In this document: positions 47,656 through 56,339 of the stretch, piece by piece
Layout of the letters: each line of letters begins with the position of its first letter
How positions within the stretch are numbered: the first letter of the stretch is position 1
Source of the DNA: Acinetobacter piscicola
GTDB taxonomy: Bacteria; Pseudomonadota; Gammaproteobacteria; Pseudomonadales; Moraxellaceae
Assembly (NCBI RefSeq): GCF_002233755.1
Contig: NZ_NIFO01000001.1
Span: 186,001 to 250,000, forward strand
Length of the DNA: 64,000 nt
Reading direction: 5' to 3'
Notes under the pieces: model-generated
Told to the model about the DNA's origin: nothing
What the model saw: the letters and a program-made list of their open reading frames with translations, nothing else
Databases searched by the model: none
Translations under genes and position numbers: made by a program

Positions 47656-47732
47656 ACCTCTCCCTGACCCTCTCCTAAAAGGAGAGGGAAACCAAGTACC
47701 TTCTCCCTGAGGGAGAAGGTTAGGATGAGGGT
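47656..47732. repeat. Paired palindromic repeat, copy C
   Basis: Two perfect hairpins (CCCTCTCC/GGAGAGGG at 47668-47688 and CCTTCTCCC/GGGAGAAGG at 47699-47719) are flanked by CCTCTCCCTGACC and GGTTAGGATGAGGG. The layout matches copies A and B. It could act as a terminator or an mRNA stabiliser between metF and ahcY. Confidence 0.8.
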
Positions 47733-47742
47733 AAATTAAAAC

Positions 47743-49125
47743 TTAGTATTTATAAGTCTCAGACTTAAATGGACCTTCAATAGCTACGCCAAGGTAGTCT
47801 GCTTGCTCAGGAGTCAATTGAGTCAAGACACCACCAAAACCAGCAACCATTGCAGCAGCAACTTCTTCATCCAATTTCTTAGGAAGTAGTTCTACACGAA
47901 TCGCAGCTTGTTTTTGGTCTTCTGGTAAATCGGCAAATTTCTCAGCAAATAAATGCATTTGACCTAATACTTGGTTTGCAAATGAACCATCCATAACACG
48001 CGAAGGGTGACCTGTTGCATTCCCTAAGTTCACTAAACGACCTTCAGAAAGCAGAATTAAATAATCGCTTTCGTTCTCTGTACGATACACTTGGTGTACT
48101 TGAGGCTTCACTTCAACCCATTTGTAACCACGTAAATAGTTAGTATCGATTTCAGTGTCAAAGTGACCGATATTACATACAACTGAACCTGCTTTTAATG
48201 TATCTAACATTGCAGCGTCACAAACGTGATAGTTACCAGTCGTGGTTACGATCAAGTCAGTATTTTTAAGAAGATCTTGGTTAATGTCTTCTTTTTTACC
48301 TGTTTGAATACCGTTTTTGTACGGAGAAACAACTTCATAACCGTCCATACAAGCTTGCATCGCACAGATTGGATCGATTTCAGTTACACGCACGATCATA
48401 CCTTCTTGACGAAGTGATTGAGCTGAACCTTTACCTACGTCACCATAACCGATCACAAGTGCACGACGACCAGATAAAAGCATATCTGTACCACGTTTGA
48501 TTGCATCGTTTAGTGAGTGACGGCAACCATATTTGTTGTCGTTTTTAGACTTAGTTACAGAGTCATTTACGTTGATTGCAGGAACTTTAAGTGAACCGTC
48601 TTTCCACATTTCTAAAAGACGTTGAACACCTGTCGTTGTTTCTTCTGTAATACCGTGGATTTTAGCAATCAATGCAGGATATTTTTCATGAACAACAGCA
48701 GTTAAATCACCACCATCATCTAAAATCATGTTGGCATCCCAAGGTGTGCCATTTACATTGATTTGTTGTTCAAGACACCACATGTATTCTTCTTCAGTTT
48801 CGCCTTTCCAAGCAAATACTGGAACACCAGAAGCAGCAATTGCAGCCGCTGCATGGTCTTGAGTAGAGAAAATATTACATGAAGTCCAACGAACTTCTGC
48901 GCCTAATTCAACCAGTGTTTCAATTAAAACAGCAGTTTGAATGGTCATATGAATACAACCAAGAATTTTAGCACCAGCAAGTGGTTTAGCAGCAGCATAA
49001 CGCTTACGTAGACCCATCAAAGCTGGCATTTCTGCTTCAGCAAGTTTGATTTCTTTACGGCCGTAGTCTGCTAGAGAAATATCAGCAACTTTATAATCTG
49101 TAAATGAAGCATTAACCGCGTTCAT
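47743..49125 (-). CDS. ahcY: Adenosylhomocysteinase
   Basis: Hydrolyses S-adenosylhomocysteine to homocysteine and adenosine, relieving inhibition of methyltransferases. Signatures: [53 protein letters not shown], and the NAD-binding [17 protein letters not shown]. The C-terminal KSETYKY is typical. AGGAG lies 5 bases before the ATG at 49125; the frame continues to 49161. The length of 460 residues fits. Controlled, by inference, by the riboswitch upstream. Confidence 0.96.
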   Translation of the reverse strand: MNAVNASFTDYKVADISLADYGRKEIKLAEAEMPALMGLRKRYAAAKPLAGAKILGCIHMTIQTAVLIETLVELGAEVRWTSCNIFSTQDHAAAAIAASGVPVFAWKGETEEEYMWCLEQQINVNGTPWDANMILDDGGDLTAVVHEKYPALIAKIHGITEETTTGVQRLLEMWKDGSLKVPAINVNDSVTKSKNDNKYGCRHSLNDAIKRGTDMLLSGRRALVIGYGDVGKGSAQSLRQEGMIVRVTEIDPICAMQACMDGYEVVSPYKNGIQTGKKEDINQDLLKNTDLIVTTTGNYHVCDAAMLDTLKAGSVVCNIGHFDTEIDTNYLRGYKWVEVKPQVHQVYRTENESDYLILLSEGRLVNLGNATGHPSRVMDGSFANQVLGQMHLFAEKFADLPEDQKQAAIRVELLPKKLDEEVAAAMVAGFGGVLTQLTPEQADYLGVAIEGPFKSETYKY

Positions 49126-49167
49126 CACGATCTCCTTTATTAATAAAAAATAATTGATCATTCAGTT

Positions 49168-49281
49168 CGCGGATGCCGTTGTTGATCGAAACTTGTATGA
49201 AACAGATGGTTTGACCGAATCGTCGAGCCTAGCGATTTCACATTTATGTGCCTGTGAAAAAGTCGCAGCATCCCTCGACTG
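49168..49281 (-). promoter_or_regulatory. S-adenosylhomocysteine (SAH) riboswitch
   Basis: On the minus strand the leader of ahcY contains the SAH-riboswitch core. P1 is GTCGAG (49279-49274) with CTCGAC (49227-49222). It is followed by GGGATGCTGCGA, a P2 stem (GCGA/TCGC, plus TTTCACA/TGTGAAA inside), and the conserved TAGGCTCG. Further 3', GCATCC (49176-49171) is exactly complementary to GGATGC (49273-49268), as in the riboswitch's pseudoknot. The AAACGGCGC-like segment of the family appears as AACGGCATCC. It ends about 30 bases before the ahcY ribosome-binding site. Confidence 0.85.
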
Positions 49282-49426
49282 AGCAGTATTGTACCGATAT
49301 TTTAATTTTGTTCCAATCTTGATTGTATAAAAACGTATCAATTAAAGTGAATGACAAGATGTGTTGTAAACTAAAAAATAGAAAAAATCTGTTAAATTCT
49401 TGTGTTATAGCAAGGGTCTAAATTAA

Positions 49427-50038
49427 ATGAATGAGGATCATCTCTATTCATTAAGTCATTGGAATAAGTTTTGGAGCATATCGTTTATGAATATTGTACA
49501 AATTATTGATCAGCATACCTTTGCTCTAAAGCATGCAATAGAACAAGCTTCATTAACGCAACGTAAAAGTTTAGTGAAAGCCGTGTTTGGTTTTTATGAA
49601 AAATTACCTCATTTTCATCAGATAATTGAACAGCACTACCATATTCATATTGAAAATAATCAATTGCTTAAAGATATAGATCAAGAAAATTTAGCGTTTT
49701 ATCAAAATCAAATTAAACTTGCCAATGCTGAGGTCGATGAATATTCAGATGATTATGAAGAGCTGGAAGCAATTCAAGTGATTACACTGGATGCCTTTTT
49801 TATGATGGTGTCGAATCAAAATAAATCCAAAAACCTACTTGCATTGTTGAGCGGCGTTATTGAAGTGCTCGATTATTATGAAAATTTCTCAGATGATCCT
49901 GCATATTGGAATCAAGTTTTAGAACAAGAAATTATTTTTCAGAAGCAAATAATGAATGAACTTTCTGAAAATGTTATTGTTGATGAGTCAATTTATACGC
50001 AACGCTACCAATCGATTGATTTTGCTGATTTGGACTAA
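49427..50038 (+). CDS. Hypothetical protein, acidic, up to 203 residues
   Basis: Not recognised. Soluble and acidic, rich in Asp, Glu, Gln and His (KDIDQENLAFYQNQIKLANAEVDEYSDDYEELEAIQ), mostly helical-looking. The ATG at 49427 has AAGGG about 10 bases upstream; an internal ATG at 49487 (MNIVQIIDQH) is equally possible. It ends 4 bases before the DUF4424 gene and is likely in the same operon. Confidence 0.65.
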   Translation: MNEDHLYSLSHWNKFWSISFMNIVQIIDQHTFALKHAIEQASLTQRKSLVKAVFGFYEKLPHFHQIIEQHYHIHIENNQLLKDIDQENLAFYQNQIKLANAEVDEYSDDYEELEAIQVITLDAFFMMVSNQNKSKNLLALLSGVIEVLDYYENFSDDPAYWNQVLEQEIIFQKQIMNELSENVIVDESIYTQRYQSIDFADLD

Positions 50039-50042
50039 ACGA

Positions 50043-51005
50043 ATGAAAATAATATTGTTTGTAGCTTCATTTTGTGTTGCATCCTCTGTCGTTGCCAACG
50101 ACTCCACAGGTTATGTCGGTACTGGCGGTATTGAATATTTGAAAAATAAAAATATTGCCATGCAAAGTGAAGACTTATTCATTAGCAAAAAAAAGATTAA
50201 AGTGGATTATCAATTTAAAAATCTAAGTCAGCGTGATATTACCGAAACTGTTTTGTTCCCGCTGCCGAAAGTACAGAATTATATAGAGTATGATTATGCA
50301 GATGCGAACGGATTGGTAGAAAGTTTTAAAGTTACTGTGAATGGTAAAGTGCTTAAGCCTAAAGTTCATGTTCATGCTTTTTTACCGAGTAATGAGCAAC
50401 AATATGTCCAAGATGAAGATTTTCAAGGAGATGTGACCACAGCATTATTAGGCTGTGGGTTAACAGAGCAAGAGTTAATGTCGCCTTGGAAAAAAGAGAA
50501 TTCAGAGAATGAAACCAAGGTCATTCAAAAAATTGCAGCTTGTTCTGATCCAAAAGTTCAGAAATTACTAAAAATACAAGATGATGATTATATTCGTTGG
50601 CAATCGCAGGTGATTTATAGCTGGCAACAAACGTTTAAAGCCAATACCATCACACAAGTGTCTCATCAATATCAACCTTTGGTTGGCGGTTCAGCCTCAC
50701 TTTATCCTGATGAATATAATCAACAATTTTGTATGGATAAAACTTTTAAGCAGGGTTTGAAAAAAGCACAGTCTCAAAATGCTCCGTTTAGCGCATTAGG
50801 TTATATTTTAACTACAGGTGCAAATTGGGCAAAACCGATTCAAAATTTCAAATTGACGATTGAGCGTGATTCAAATGAATTGGTTTCATTTTGTTGGAAA
50901 GGTGCTGTGAAAAAAATCAATTCGACTCAATTTCAAATGCTAGAAAAAAACTTTGTTCCTAAACAGGATCTAGATGTGATTTTTGTACATTTAAGAAATG
51001 AATAA
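50043..51005 (+). CDS. DUF4424 domain periplasmic protein
   Basis: A 320-residue exported protein with a signal peptide (MKIILFVASFCVASSVVA-ND). The mature start NDSTGYVGTGGIEYLKNKNIAMQSEDLFIS and DYQFKNLSQRDITETVLFPLP match the DUF4424 family, whose role is unknown. The C-terminus is beta-rich (FKLTIERDSNELVSFCWKG). The start at 50043 gives a proper signal peptide; the open frame begins earlier at 49956, inside the upstream gene. Terminated by a hairpin at 51015. Confidence 0.82.
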   Translation: MKIILFVASFCVASSVVANDSTGYVGTGGIEYLKNKNIAMQSEDLFISKKKIKVDYQFKNLSQRDITETVLFPLPKVQNYIEYDYADANGLVESFKVTVNGKVLKPKVHVHAFLPSNEQQYVQDEDFQGDVTTALLGCGLTEQELMSPWKKENSENETKVIQKIAACSDPKVQKLLKIQDDDYIRWQSQVIYSWQQTFKANTITQVSHQYQPLVGGSASLYPDEYNQQFCMDKTFKQGLKKAQSQNAPFSALGYILTTGANWAKPIQNFKLTIERDSNELVSFCWKGAVKKINSTQFQMLEKNFVPKQDLDVIFVHLRNE

Positions 51006-51010
51006 TCCAA

Positions 51011-51037
51011 AAAGAAGCCCACGTTATGTGGGCTTTC
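51011..51037. terminator. Terminator between convergent DUF4424 and Sel1 genes
   Basis: AAGCCCAC / GTGGGCTT stem with a 5-base loop; the A-run on its left gives a T-run for the minus-strand gene. It can work in both directions. Confidence 0.82.
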
Positions 51038-51058
51038 AATTTCGATTCTTTGTTTAGA

Positions 51059-51571
51059 TTATTCCGCCGCTTTGGCTTTTTCTGTCCAAAAATCAGCTTT
51101 GGCTTCATCGGCATCGACACCCAAGCCATGTTCATAAATACATACCAAATCGCACATGGCTTGTACTTCACCAAATTCAGCAGCTTGAATAACCATTTCT
51201 ACAGATTTAGCGACATCTTTTTCAACCACATCACCGCGACGATAAAAATTAGACAATTCTAAAATTGCAGCAGGATGTTGATGTTTAACAGCCTGTTCTA
51301 ACCAACGATGGGCATGTTCAAACCAAACTTTGGCTTCAGTAGGGTCTTCTTCAAGTAAATCTTTTGCATAGGCGTGATAACCTTCACCGAGCCAATACAT
51401 TGCTTCTACATGACCCAATTGTGCTGCTTTGAGTGCCCACTCTTCAGCAAGTTGATTATCTTCCTCATCATCACTCTGCATATAAATTTCAGCAAGTTCA
51501 AATTGTGCATTGGGATTGCCCATTGCTGCACGATTTAATAGTTCTGAAGGGATCGAAAGGGGGTTAGACAT
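51059..51571 (-). CDS. Sel1-repeat protein
   Basis: A 170-residue protein of helical Sel1/TPR-like repeats: AAMGNPNAQFELAEIYMQSDD, WALKAAQLGHVEAMYWLGEGYH, WLEQAVKHQHPAAILELSNFYRRGD, VIQAAEFGEVQAMCDLVCIYEHGLG. Such proteins are scaffolds or regulators; the partner is unknown. No signal peptide is present with the start at 51571 (MSNPLSIPS, GGAA upstream). The longer frame to 51616 would include the terminator hairpin of the next operon, so it is not used. Confidence 0.85.
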   Translation of the reverse strand: MSNPLSIPSELLNRAAMGNPNAQFELAEIYMQSDDEEDNQLAEEWALKAAQLGHVEAMYWLGEGYHAYAKDLLEEDPTEAKVWFEHAHRWLEQAVKHQHPAAILELSNFYRRGDVVEKDVAKSVEMVIQAAEFGEVQAMCDLVCIYEHGLGVDADEAKADFWTEKAKAAE

Positions 51572-51605
51572 AGAAGTTCCAATGCAACTCAATAAATTGA
51601 TCAGT

Positions 51606-51630
51606 AAAAAAACCAATCTAGAGATTGGCT
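51606..51630 (-). terminator. Terminator of the PepSY operon
   Basis: On the minus strand CCAATC / GATTGG with a 4-base loop is followed by seven T residues. It lies 45 bases past the DUF3325 stop. Confidence 0.85.
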
Positions 51631-51676
51631 TCGGTATTATAACTGATTTTAGAAAAACAATTTTAAATAAGCAGTT

Positions 51677-52015
51677 TTAAATGAGCTGGGTCATACCTGC
51701 GATTAAACTAATCATTAGGCAAATCAATGTGATCATTTTTATTTTTGGACTGTAATAACTTAAACACAGCCCAATAAATAAAGCAGAGAAAGTAAGTACG
51801 CCAACCCAATAACTCAATTGCGTACTCAACCTACCCATCATTAAACAAAAACTTAAAGATAGGGCAAGTAAACTCCAACCACAGATTGCCGCAATGATCG
51901 TGTATTTCTGACCCAATTCTCGAGCAAAAATCTGTTTCTGATGTTTTGACATCGAACTTGCTAATGCGATAAAAGCCAAATTAGATAATGACCAAATCAA
52001 GATAAAGAATGTCAT
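51677..52015 (-). CDS. DUF3325 small membrane protein
   Basis: A 112-residue protein with four predicted membrane helices, resembling DUF3325 (MTFFILIWSLSNLAFIALASSMSKHQKQIF...CGWSLLALSLSFCLMMG). The family accompanies PepSY iron-regulated membrane proteins. The start overlaps the PepSY gene stop by ATGA, so they are coupled. It is probably an accessory of ferric-siderophore uptake; the exact role is unknown. Confidence 0.8.
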   Translation of the reverse strand: MTFFILIWSLSNLAFIALASSMSKHQKQIFARELGQKYTIIAAICGWSLLALSLSFCLMMGRLSTQLSYWVGVLTFSALFIGLCLSYYSPKIKMITLICLMISLIAGMTQLI

Positions 52016-53736
52016 GCTTTAAGCTCCTGAATATTGGTCTGACTTGGTTTTTTAGCTTTCTTATTTGAAATACCTTTATGCTTTTTCACTTTATAGAATG
52101 AGAAGAAAAATAAAATAGCGATTGCAAGTGTCATTAAATCAAATGATGCAATCATCCATTGACCATGAGCAATACTACTCCACAGCGCATGTCCACCCGT
52201 TATAAAATTCACGATCGGCAACAGGACATAGGCAACACTTGCAAATAACAAAAGTTCTAACCAAGCTTGGCGATGTGTACGAATAGCTGCATAAATAAAA
52301 GTCAAAAGCCATGTGATAAAAAACGCACGAATTTCCCAGTTTAAACGCATTTCCATGTCGCTTGGAATGAAACGATTGGCATAAAAATAGGCAACACAAG
52401 CAATCGGTAAACCGATAATTGCCGTAATATTTGTCACTTCAACTACACGATAGCCAAAAGATTTATATCCTTGTTTTTGTTGCTGCGGCGCACGTTTAAA
52501 ACACCATAAAATAAGGCCTGTTGCGACCATGAGTGTGCCAAGAATACCTGAGAAAAATAATAACCAACGCAGTGCTAAATCTACACCACTAGCTTCATGC
52601 AAAACGGTGACAACATTATAAATACCGACAGGAATAGAAAGCTTATTTTCTCTAGTGTCATCTTTAACAATACTTTTTTCTGTCGCACCATCAAACTTCA
52701 AAGATGAATATACGTTGCGATGTGCCACGCTTTTAGCATATAAGGCACGTAGTTCGATTGTGGCATTGTTCGTATTTGGTGCAATGATATTAATCGACGC
52801 AATTGGATTTTCTTTCCATTGTGATTGTGCTGTAGCAACAAGTGGGACTAAGTCTATGAGAGGAACAACCTCACTTGGGTTACGATGATGCTCATTGCGT
52901 CTTTCATTGCGTGATTGATTTGAGTGTTCACGTGTTTGAGCACCAACAGAATTTTCTGTACGATTTTCTCTATTCCCGCCACGTTCAGTATTTTGTCGAA
53001 CTACACCCGTACGTTGTTCCTGAAAAAACGCTTGTCGATCTTGGTAAACTTGACTAATACCCCAAGGCATGAGCGTATACATAAGCAGTAATAAACCACT
53101 AAATGTGATCATAATATGAAAGGGGAGTGCAAAAACGGCTGTCGCATTATGTGCATCTAACCATGAACGTTGACCTTTACCTGAGCGAAAGGTAAAGAAA
53201 TCTTTAAAGATTTTTTTATGCGTAATCATACCGCTGATAATTGTAACTAGCATCAGCATAGTTGCGAGTCCCACAAGCCAACGTGTCCAAAGTCGTGGTA
53301 AACCATAAAGTTCAAAGTGGAAACGATATAGAAAGCTACCACCACGTGTTTCACGAGTATCGATGACTTGTCCTGTCGCACTATCAATGGTGATACGTTC
53401 CCCACCACGACGTGCCTCTAAATCTTCACCTTGTTTACGAATGTTTAATTCGGTTGTGGTCTGTCTAGAATTCGGCAGTTGGATCATCCAGCTCCCTGCA
53501 TCAGGATAATTTTTTTGTAAATAAGCCAAAGCAACTTGTGCCTGCTGTATTTGCGATGGATTGGGTACGGATTGATGTGTTTCAGGTTTCATCCAAACGG
53601 ATATCTCAGATTGGAAAAAACTTAATGTTCCTGTGAGAAAAATTGCATAAAGTAACCAACCTAAAATTAAACTTGCCCATGTATGTAACCATGACATCGA
53701 CTGGCGAGGGCCTTCAACTTTCGCATCTATGCGCAT
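52012..53736 (-). CDS. PepSY-domain iron-regulated membrane protein (PiuB-like)
   Basis: A 574-residue inner-membrane protein. N-terminal helix (WASLILGWLLYAIFLTGTLSFF), a periplasmic PepSY part (GERITIDSATGQVIDTRETRGG), HFELYGLPRLWTRWLVGLATMLM, and several more helices. A long hydrophilic insert is rich in Arg, Asn and Glu (about residues 245-285). Relatives are induced by iron starvation and are thought to reduce or release iron from siderophores. It sits between DUF3649 and DUF3325 genes, the usual trio. Confidence 0.88.
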   Translation of the reverse strand: MRIDAKVEGPRQSMSWLHTWASLILGWLLYAIFLTGTLSFFQSEISVWMKPETHQSVPNPSQIQQAQVALAYLQKNYPDAGSWMIQLPNSRQTTTELNIRKQGEDLEARRGGERITIDSATGQVIDTRETRGGSFLYRFHFELYGLPRLWTRWLVGLATMLMLVTIISGMITHKKIFKDFFTFRSGKGQRSWLDAHNATAVFALPFHIMITFSGLLLLMYTLMPWGISQVYQDRQAFFQEQRTGVVRQNTERGGNRENRTENSVGAQTREHSNQSRNERRNEHHRNPSEVVPLIDLVPLVATAQSQWKENPIASINIIAPNTNNATIELRALYAKSVAHRNVYSSLKFDGATEKSIVKDDTRENKLSIPVGIYNVVTVLHEASGVDLALRWLLFFSGILGTLMVATGLILWCFKRAPQQQKQGYKSFGYRVVEVTNITAIIGLPIACVAYFYANRFIPSDMEMRLNWEIRAFFITWLLTFIYAAIRTHRQAWLELLLFASVAYVLLPIVNFITGGHALWSSIAHGQWMIASFDLMTLAIAILFFFSFYKVKKHKGISNKKAKKPSQTNIQELKA

Positions 53737-53737
53737 T

Positions 53738-54091
53738 TTAGTTTCCTGCCACTTTATAAATCATCCATAAAACCAAGCAAGGAACAACGATTCCTAAACT
53801 CGCTTTCAGTGTTTTATTGACCATAAATACCCAAATAAAGGCAGCACAATGAATACTAAAAGCAAGCAGTGTTGCACTCATTACACTTGCGACTCGGTAG
53901 TCAGAAAAAGTCTTTGCAATTACGATGGCTGAAAGTGCTGCAAGAACATAACCACCAAATATCGCAAGAATGAAGCGATAAAAAATCATTAATCGATAGG
54001 TCATTAATGATGAAGGGGATTTTATTCGCGTGCTCAAAGTCGGAGTTGAAATTGATGCATGTGTGACATCTAGTTCAGTCTGGCTATTCAT
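53738..54091 (-). CDS. DUF3649 iron-uptake-associated membrane protein
   Basis: A 117-residue protein with a hydrophilic N-terminal 35 residues and three membrane helices (FILAIFGGYVLAALSAIVIAKTF; VASVMSATLLAFSIHCAAFIWVFMV; LGIVVPCLVLWMIYKVAG). This matches DUF3649, found with PepSY and DUF3325. It is the first gene of the operon and carries a Fur-like site upstream. The function is not established. Confidence 0.82.
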   Translation of the reverse strand: MNSQTELDVTHASISTPTLSTRIKSPSSLMTYRLMIFYRFILAIFGGYVLAALSAIVIAKTFSDYRVASVMSATLLAFSIHCAAFIWVFMVNKTLKASLGIVVPCLVLWMIYKVAGN

Positions 54092-54127
54092 AAGTAAAGA
54101 AATCTAGGAGATTTAAATTAATGCGAA

Positions 54128-54142
54128 TAATAACAATTATCA
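54128..54142 (-). promoter_or_regulatory. Candidate Fur box upstream of the DUF3649-PepSY operon
   Basis: The minus strand reads TGATAATTGTTATTA, close to the 7-1-7 Fur consensus TGATAATnATTATCA (two mismatches in the right arm). It is 37 bases from the DUF3649 start codon, where a repressor would cover the promoter. Context (iron-related operon) supports it. Confidence 0.65.
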
Positions 54143-54328
54143 TTTATATTTGATATGAATAATTTAACTTTTGATGAAATAAATCAACAGATTTACAAGC
54201 TTTTTTGTGGGTCATTTTAAGATTCAAAGTAATAGGTTTTGTATCAATTTATCTGCTAAACATAAACAATACACAGCTTTTAGTGTTTTCTTTATATCTT
54301 AAGTCAAAGATAAATAGGATCTCTACTT

Positions 54329-54583
54329 ATGTTTATTCCTGCATCTGAAGCTAAACGATTGGTTGAAAATTCGAATCTGAACATTGGGCTTTATAAAATG
54401 CGCTTAGCACAATTGATTGAAGACAATGCCAAGCAGGGCAATACCGTAGTGTTCACAGTCTTACCTAAACATTTAGCTTTAGAGAATATTCGTGGGCTTT
54501 CTTCTGAGTTGACGCAATTGGGTTATCATATACGTTTTGAAGTAAATGAATCTTTTTACAGTTTTAATGTATTTTGGAATTAA
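54329..54583 (+). CDS. Hypothetical protein, 84 residues
   Basis: Not recognised. Soluble, no signal peptide; a helical first half (ASEAKRLVENSNLNIGLYKMRLAQLIEDNAKQG) and a strand-rich end (YHIRFEVNESFYSFNVFWN). AGGAT lies about 10 bases before the ATG. It is divergent from the PepSY operon and has no close downstream partner. Confidence 0.65.
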   Translation: MFIPASEAKRLVENSNLNIGLYKMRLAQLIEDNAKQGNTVVFTVLPKHLALENIRGLSSELTQLGYHIRFEVNESFYSFNVFWN

Positions 54584-54972
54584 TTAGATTTAAATACACG
54601 ATTTATTTTCTATATTTATTACCTATTATTGATAAAGTCTGAAAATAGGCTTTATCAATATTAAGTAACGTCAGTTCGGTATAAACTCTGATGTAAGTTA
54701 TTGAAAAGATAGATCAGGTACAACGGAGTCTTACCATTTAAAGTCAGATACAAGAATTAACCTTCGGTTCGACCTACTTTTCTTTCGGGAAAAGTAGGCA
54801 AAACCATTTGTCAGTCGCCAACTCGACAGATATCTTCAATTACCAAATATATTGCAAAAACAGTACATTGCAAATGTAGTCTGGCCTCGAACAATGCGAC
54901 TGACATTTCCGCGTATCGTATAGTTGGGAACATACTTATCTCGAGTTCAGGTTCAACATTTAATTTTAATAT
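54584..54972. other. Intergenic region with nested inverted repeats
   Basis: About 390 bases without a gene. A perfect 10-bp hairpin CCTACTTTTC/GAAAAGTAGG lies at 54773-54798. A perfect 10-bp inverted pair TGTCAGTCGC (54809-54818) and GCGACTGACA (54896-54905) encloses 77 bases. This could be a dispersed non-coding element or an RNA; I cannot identify it. Confidence 0.6.
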
Positions 54973-55359
54973 TTATTCAGCTTTCTGATATTCATTAATC
55001 ACTTCAAGTGCGGCACGAAAAGCTTCTTGAGTTGCAGGTGCGCCACAATAAGGCAGGCTATGTAGCAAGACTTCCTGAATTTCTTCAACGGTTGCACCAT
55101 TGTTTAAAGCACCACGTACATGGCCTTTAAGTTCTGTCGGGCTTTTTTGTGCAGTTAAAAATGCAATCGTAATCAATGAACGATATTTACGTGGCAATAT
55201 GCCTTCACGTTGCCATGTTGACCCTCAAGCATGTTCATTAATCCAATCTTGTAAAGGCTGAGTAAATGCAACTGTATTATCCTGTGCACGTTTTACAAAA
55301 CTTTCGCCCATAACTTCGGTACGAACTTTTAAGCCATTTTCATAATCTTGTTGTGACAT
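54973..55359 (-). pseudogene. Carboxymuconolactone decarboxylase-family gene broken by in-frame TGA
   Basis: The frame from ATG 55359 encodes MSQQDYENGLKVRTEVMGE and continues to residue 44, where TGA (55227-55225) interrupts ...LQDWINEHA. The same frame goes on as GSTWQREGILPRKYRSLITIAFLTAQ ... LHSLPYCGAPATQEAF to the stop at 54973. Relatives have WG at the break (a TGG codon), so a single G-to-A change explains it. Whole length would be 128 residues. The family includes gamma-carboxymuconolactone decarboxylase and related enzymes. The downstream part could still be translated from GTG/ATG-like starts, but this is unlikely to be active. Confidence 0.85.
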
Positions 55360-55505
55360 ATCGTTTCTCTAAAATGATCAATGAGGACGTAATGAAAGTT
55401 TATATCTGAAATTCTCAGATTCGCAATGCTATGCGGTCTAAATTGTGTTGACGCTACGGTTTATCGAAATACAGCATTAAAATTAAATCTATGTCATGTT
55501 TGATT

Positions 55506-55542
55506 GGCGAAAAGTTCAACATATTACGTTGAGCTTTTCGCC
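55506..55542 (-). terminator. Hairpin after rluE
   Basis: GGCGAAAAGTTCAAC / GTTGAGCTTTTCGCC, a 15-bp stem with one G:U-type pair, 9 bases past the rluE stop. The T-run on the minus strand is weak. Confidence 0.65.
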
Positions 55543-55550
55543 GTTGAGTT

Positions 55551-56339
55551 TTAACGACCGCTGCGTCCACGGCCACGTGGCGCTTTAGTATTTGGACGAG
55601 TTGTACCATTGGTTCTACGTTTTGGTTTTTCACTATCATCCATTTGCCAGATACGTTTAGTGCCAGATTTCTTTACTGAACCATCTTTATTCTTACGTGT
55701 CATTGGTTTACCACCAGTCCCACCCGGTTTTTTAACATAAGAACGTGAACGATATGGCTCTTCCGCAGGAATATTCTGAAAATCAGGATAGAGCAAAGGC
55801 TCAATTTCTTTGGTTTCACCAGGTTGTAAACCCAACTGAACGAGGTCAATTGCACCAATTTTTGTACGAATTAAACGTAAGGTTGGAAAACCCACAGCAG
55901 AAGTCATACGACGTACTTGACGGTTACGACCTTCACAAATAGAAATTTCTGCCCATGATGTTGGAATATTGGCACGGAAACGAACAGGAGGATCACGATC
56001 CCATAACCATTCAGGTTGCGCAACTTTCACCGCTGTAGCAGGTAAGGTCATTCCATCTTTAAGCTCAACACCTTTACGAAGTTGTTCTAAAGCTTCTTCA
56101 GTAATATCACCATCGAGCTGCACTAAATAAGTTTTAAATTTCTTATTGGCAGGGTTGGTAATGTATTGGTTTAAACCACCATGATCGGTTAAAAACACTA
56201 AACCTTCAGAGTCCATATCGAGACGACCTGCTAAACGTAAAGTTGCGTCATCTACGAAGTCAGACATAGTCATATGTGCTTCGTCTTTTCGAAATTGGGA
56301 GAGGACGTCATAAGGTTTATTTAGAATGACGATTTTCAT
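55551..56339 (-). CDS. rluE: 23S rRNA pseudouridine synthase, RluE-like
   Basis: An RsuA/RluB/E/F-class pseudouridine synthase. It starts directly with the catalytic domain (MKIVILNKPYDVLSQF), lacking an S4 domain, as in RluE. The catalytic Asp is in LAGRLDMDSEGLVFLTDHG; EGRNRQVRRMTSAVGFPTLRLIR is the other signature. A basic, disordered tail of about 80 residues (KPGGTGGKPMTRKNKDGSVKKSG ... RGRGRSGR) is an addition relative to E. coli RluE and may bind RNA. Confidence 0.88.
   Translation of the reverse strand: MKIVILNKPYDVLSQFRKDEAHMTMSDFVDDATLRLAGRLDMDSEGLVFLTDHGGLNQYITNPANKKFKTYLVQLDGDITEEALEQLRKGVELKDGMTLPATAVKVAQPEWLWDRDPPVRFRANIPTSWAEISICEGRNRQVRRMTSAVGFPTLRLIRTKIGAIDLVQLGLQPGETKEIEPLLYPDFQNIPAEEPYRSRSYVKKPGGTGGKPMTRKNKDGSVKKSGTKRIWQMDDSEKPKRRTNGTTRPNTKAPRGRGRSGR

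Noticed and set aside
30663-47732. Palindromic repeats as a CRISPR array
   Set aside because: Units are far apart, not regularly spaced and no cas gene is present.
55225-55227. In-frame TGA read as selenocysteine
   Set aside because: The family position is normally Trp (TGG to TGA is one change), no SECIS-like hairpin is evident immediately after it, and no selenocysteine genes are in view.
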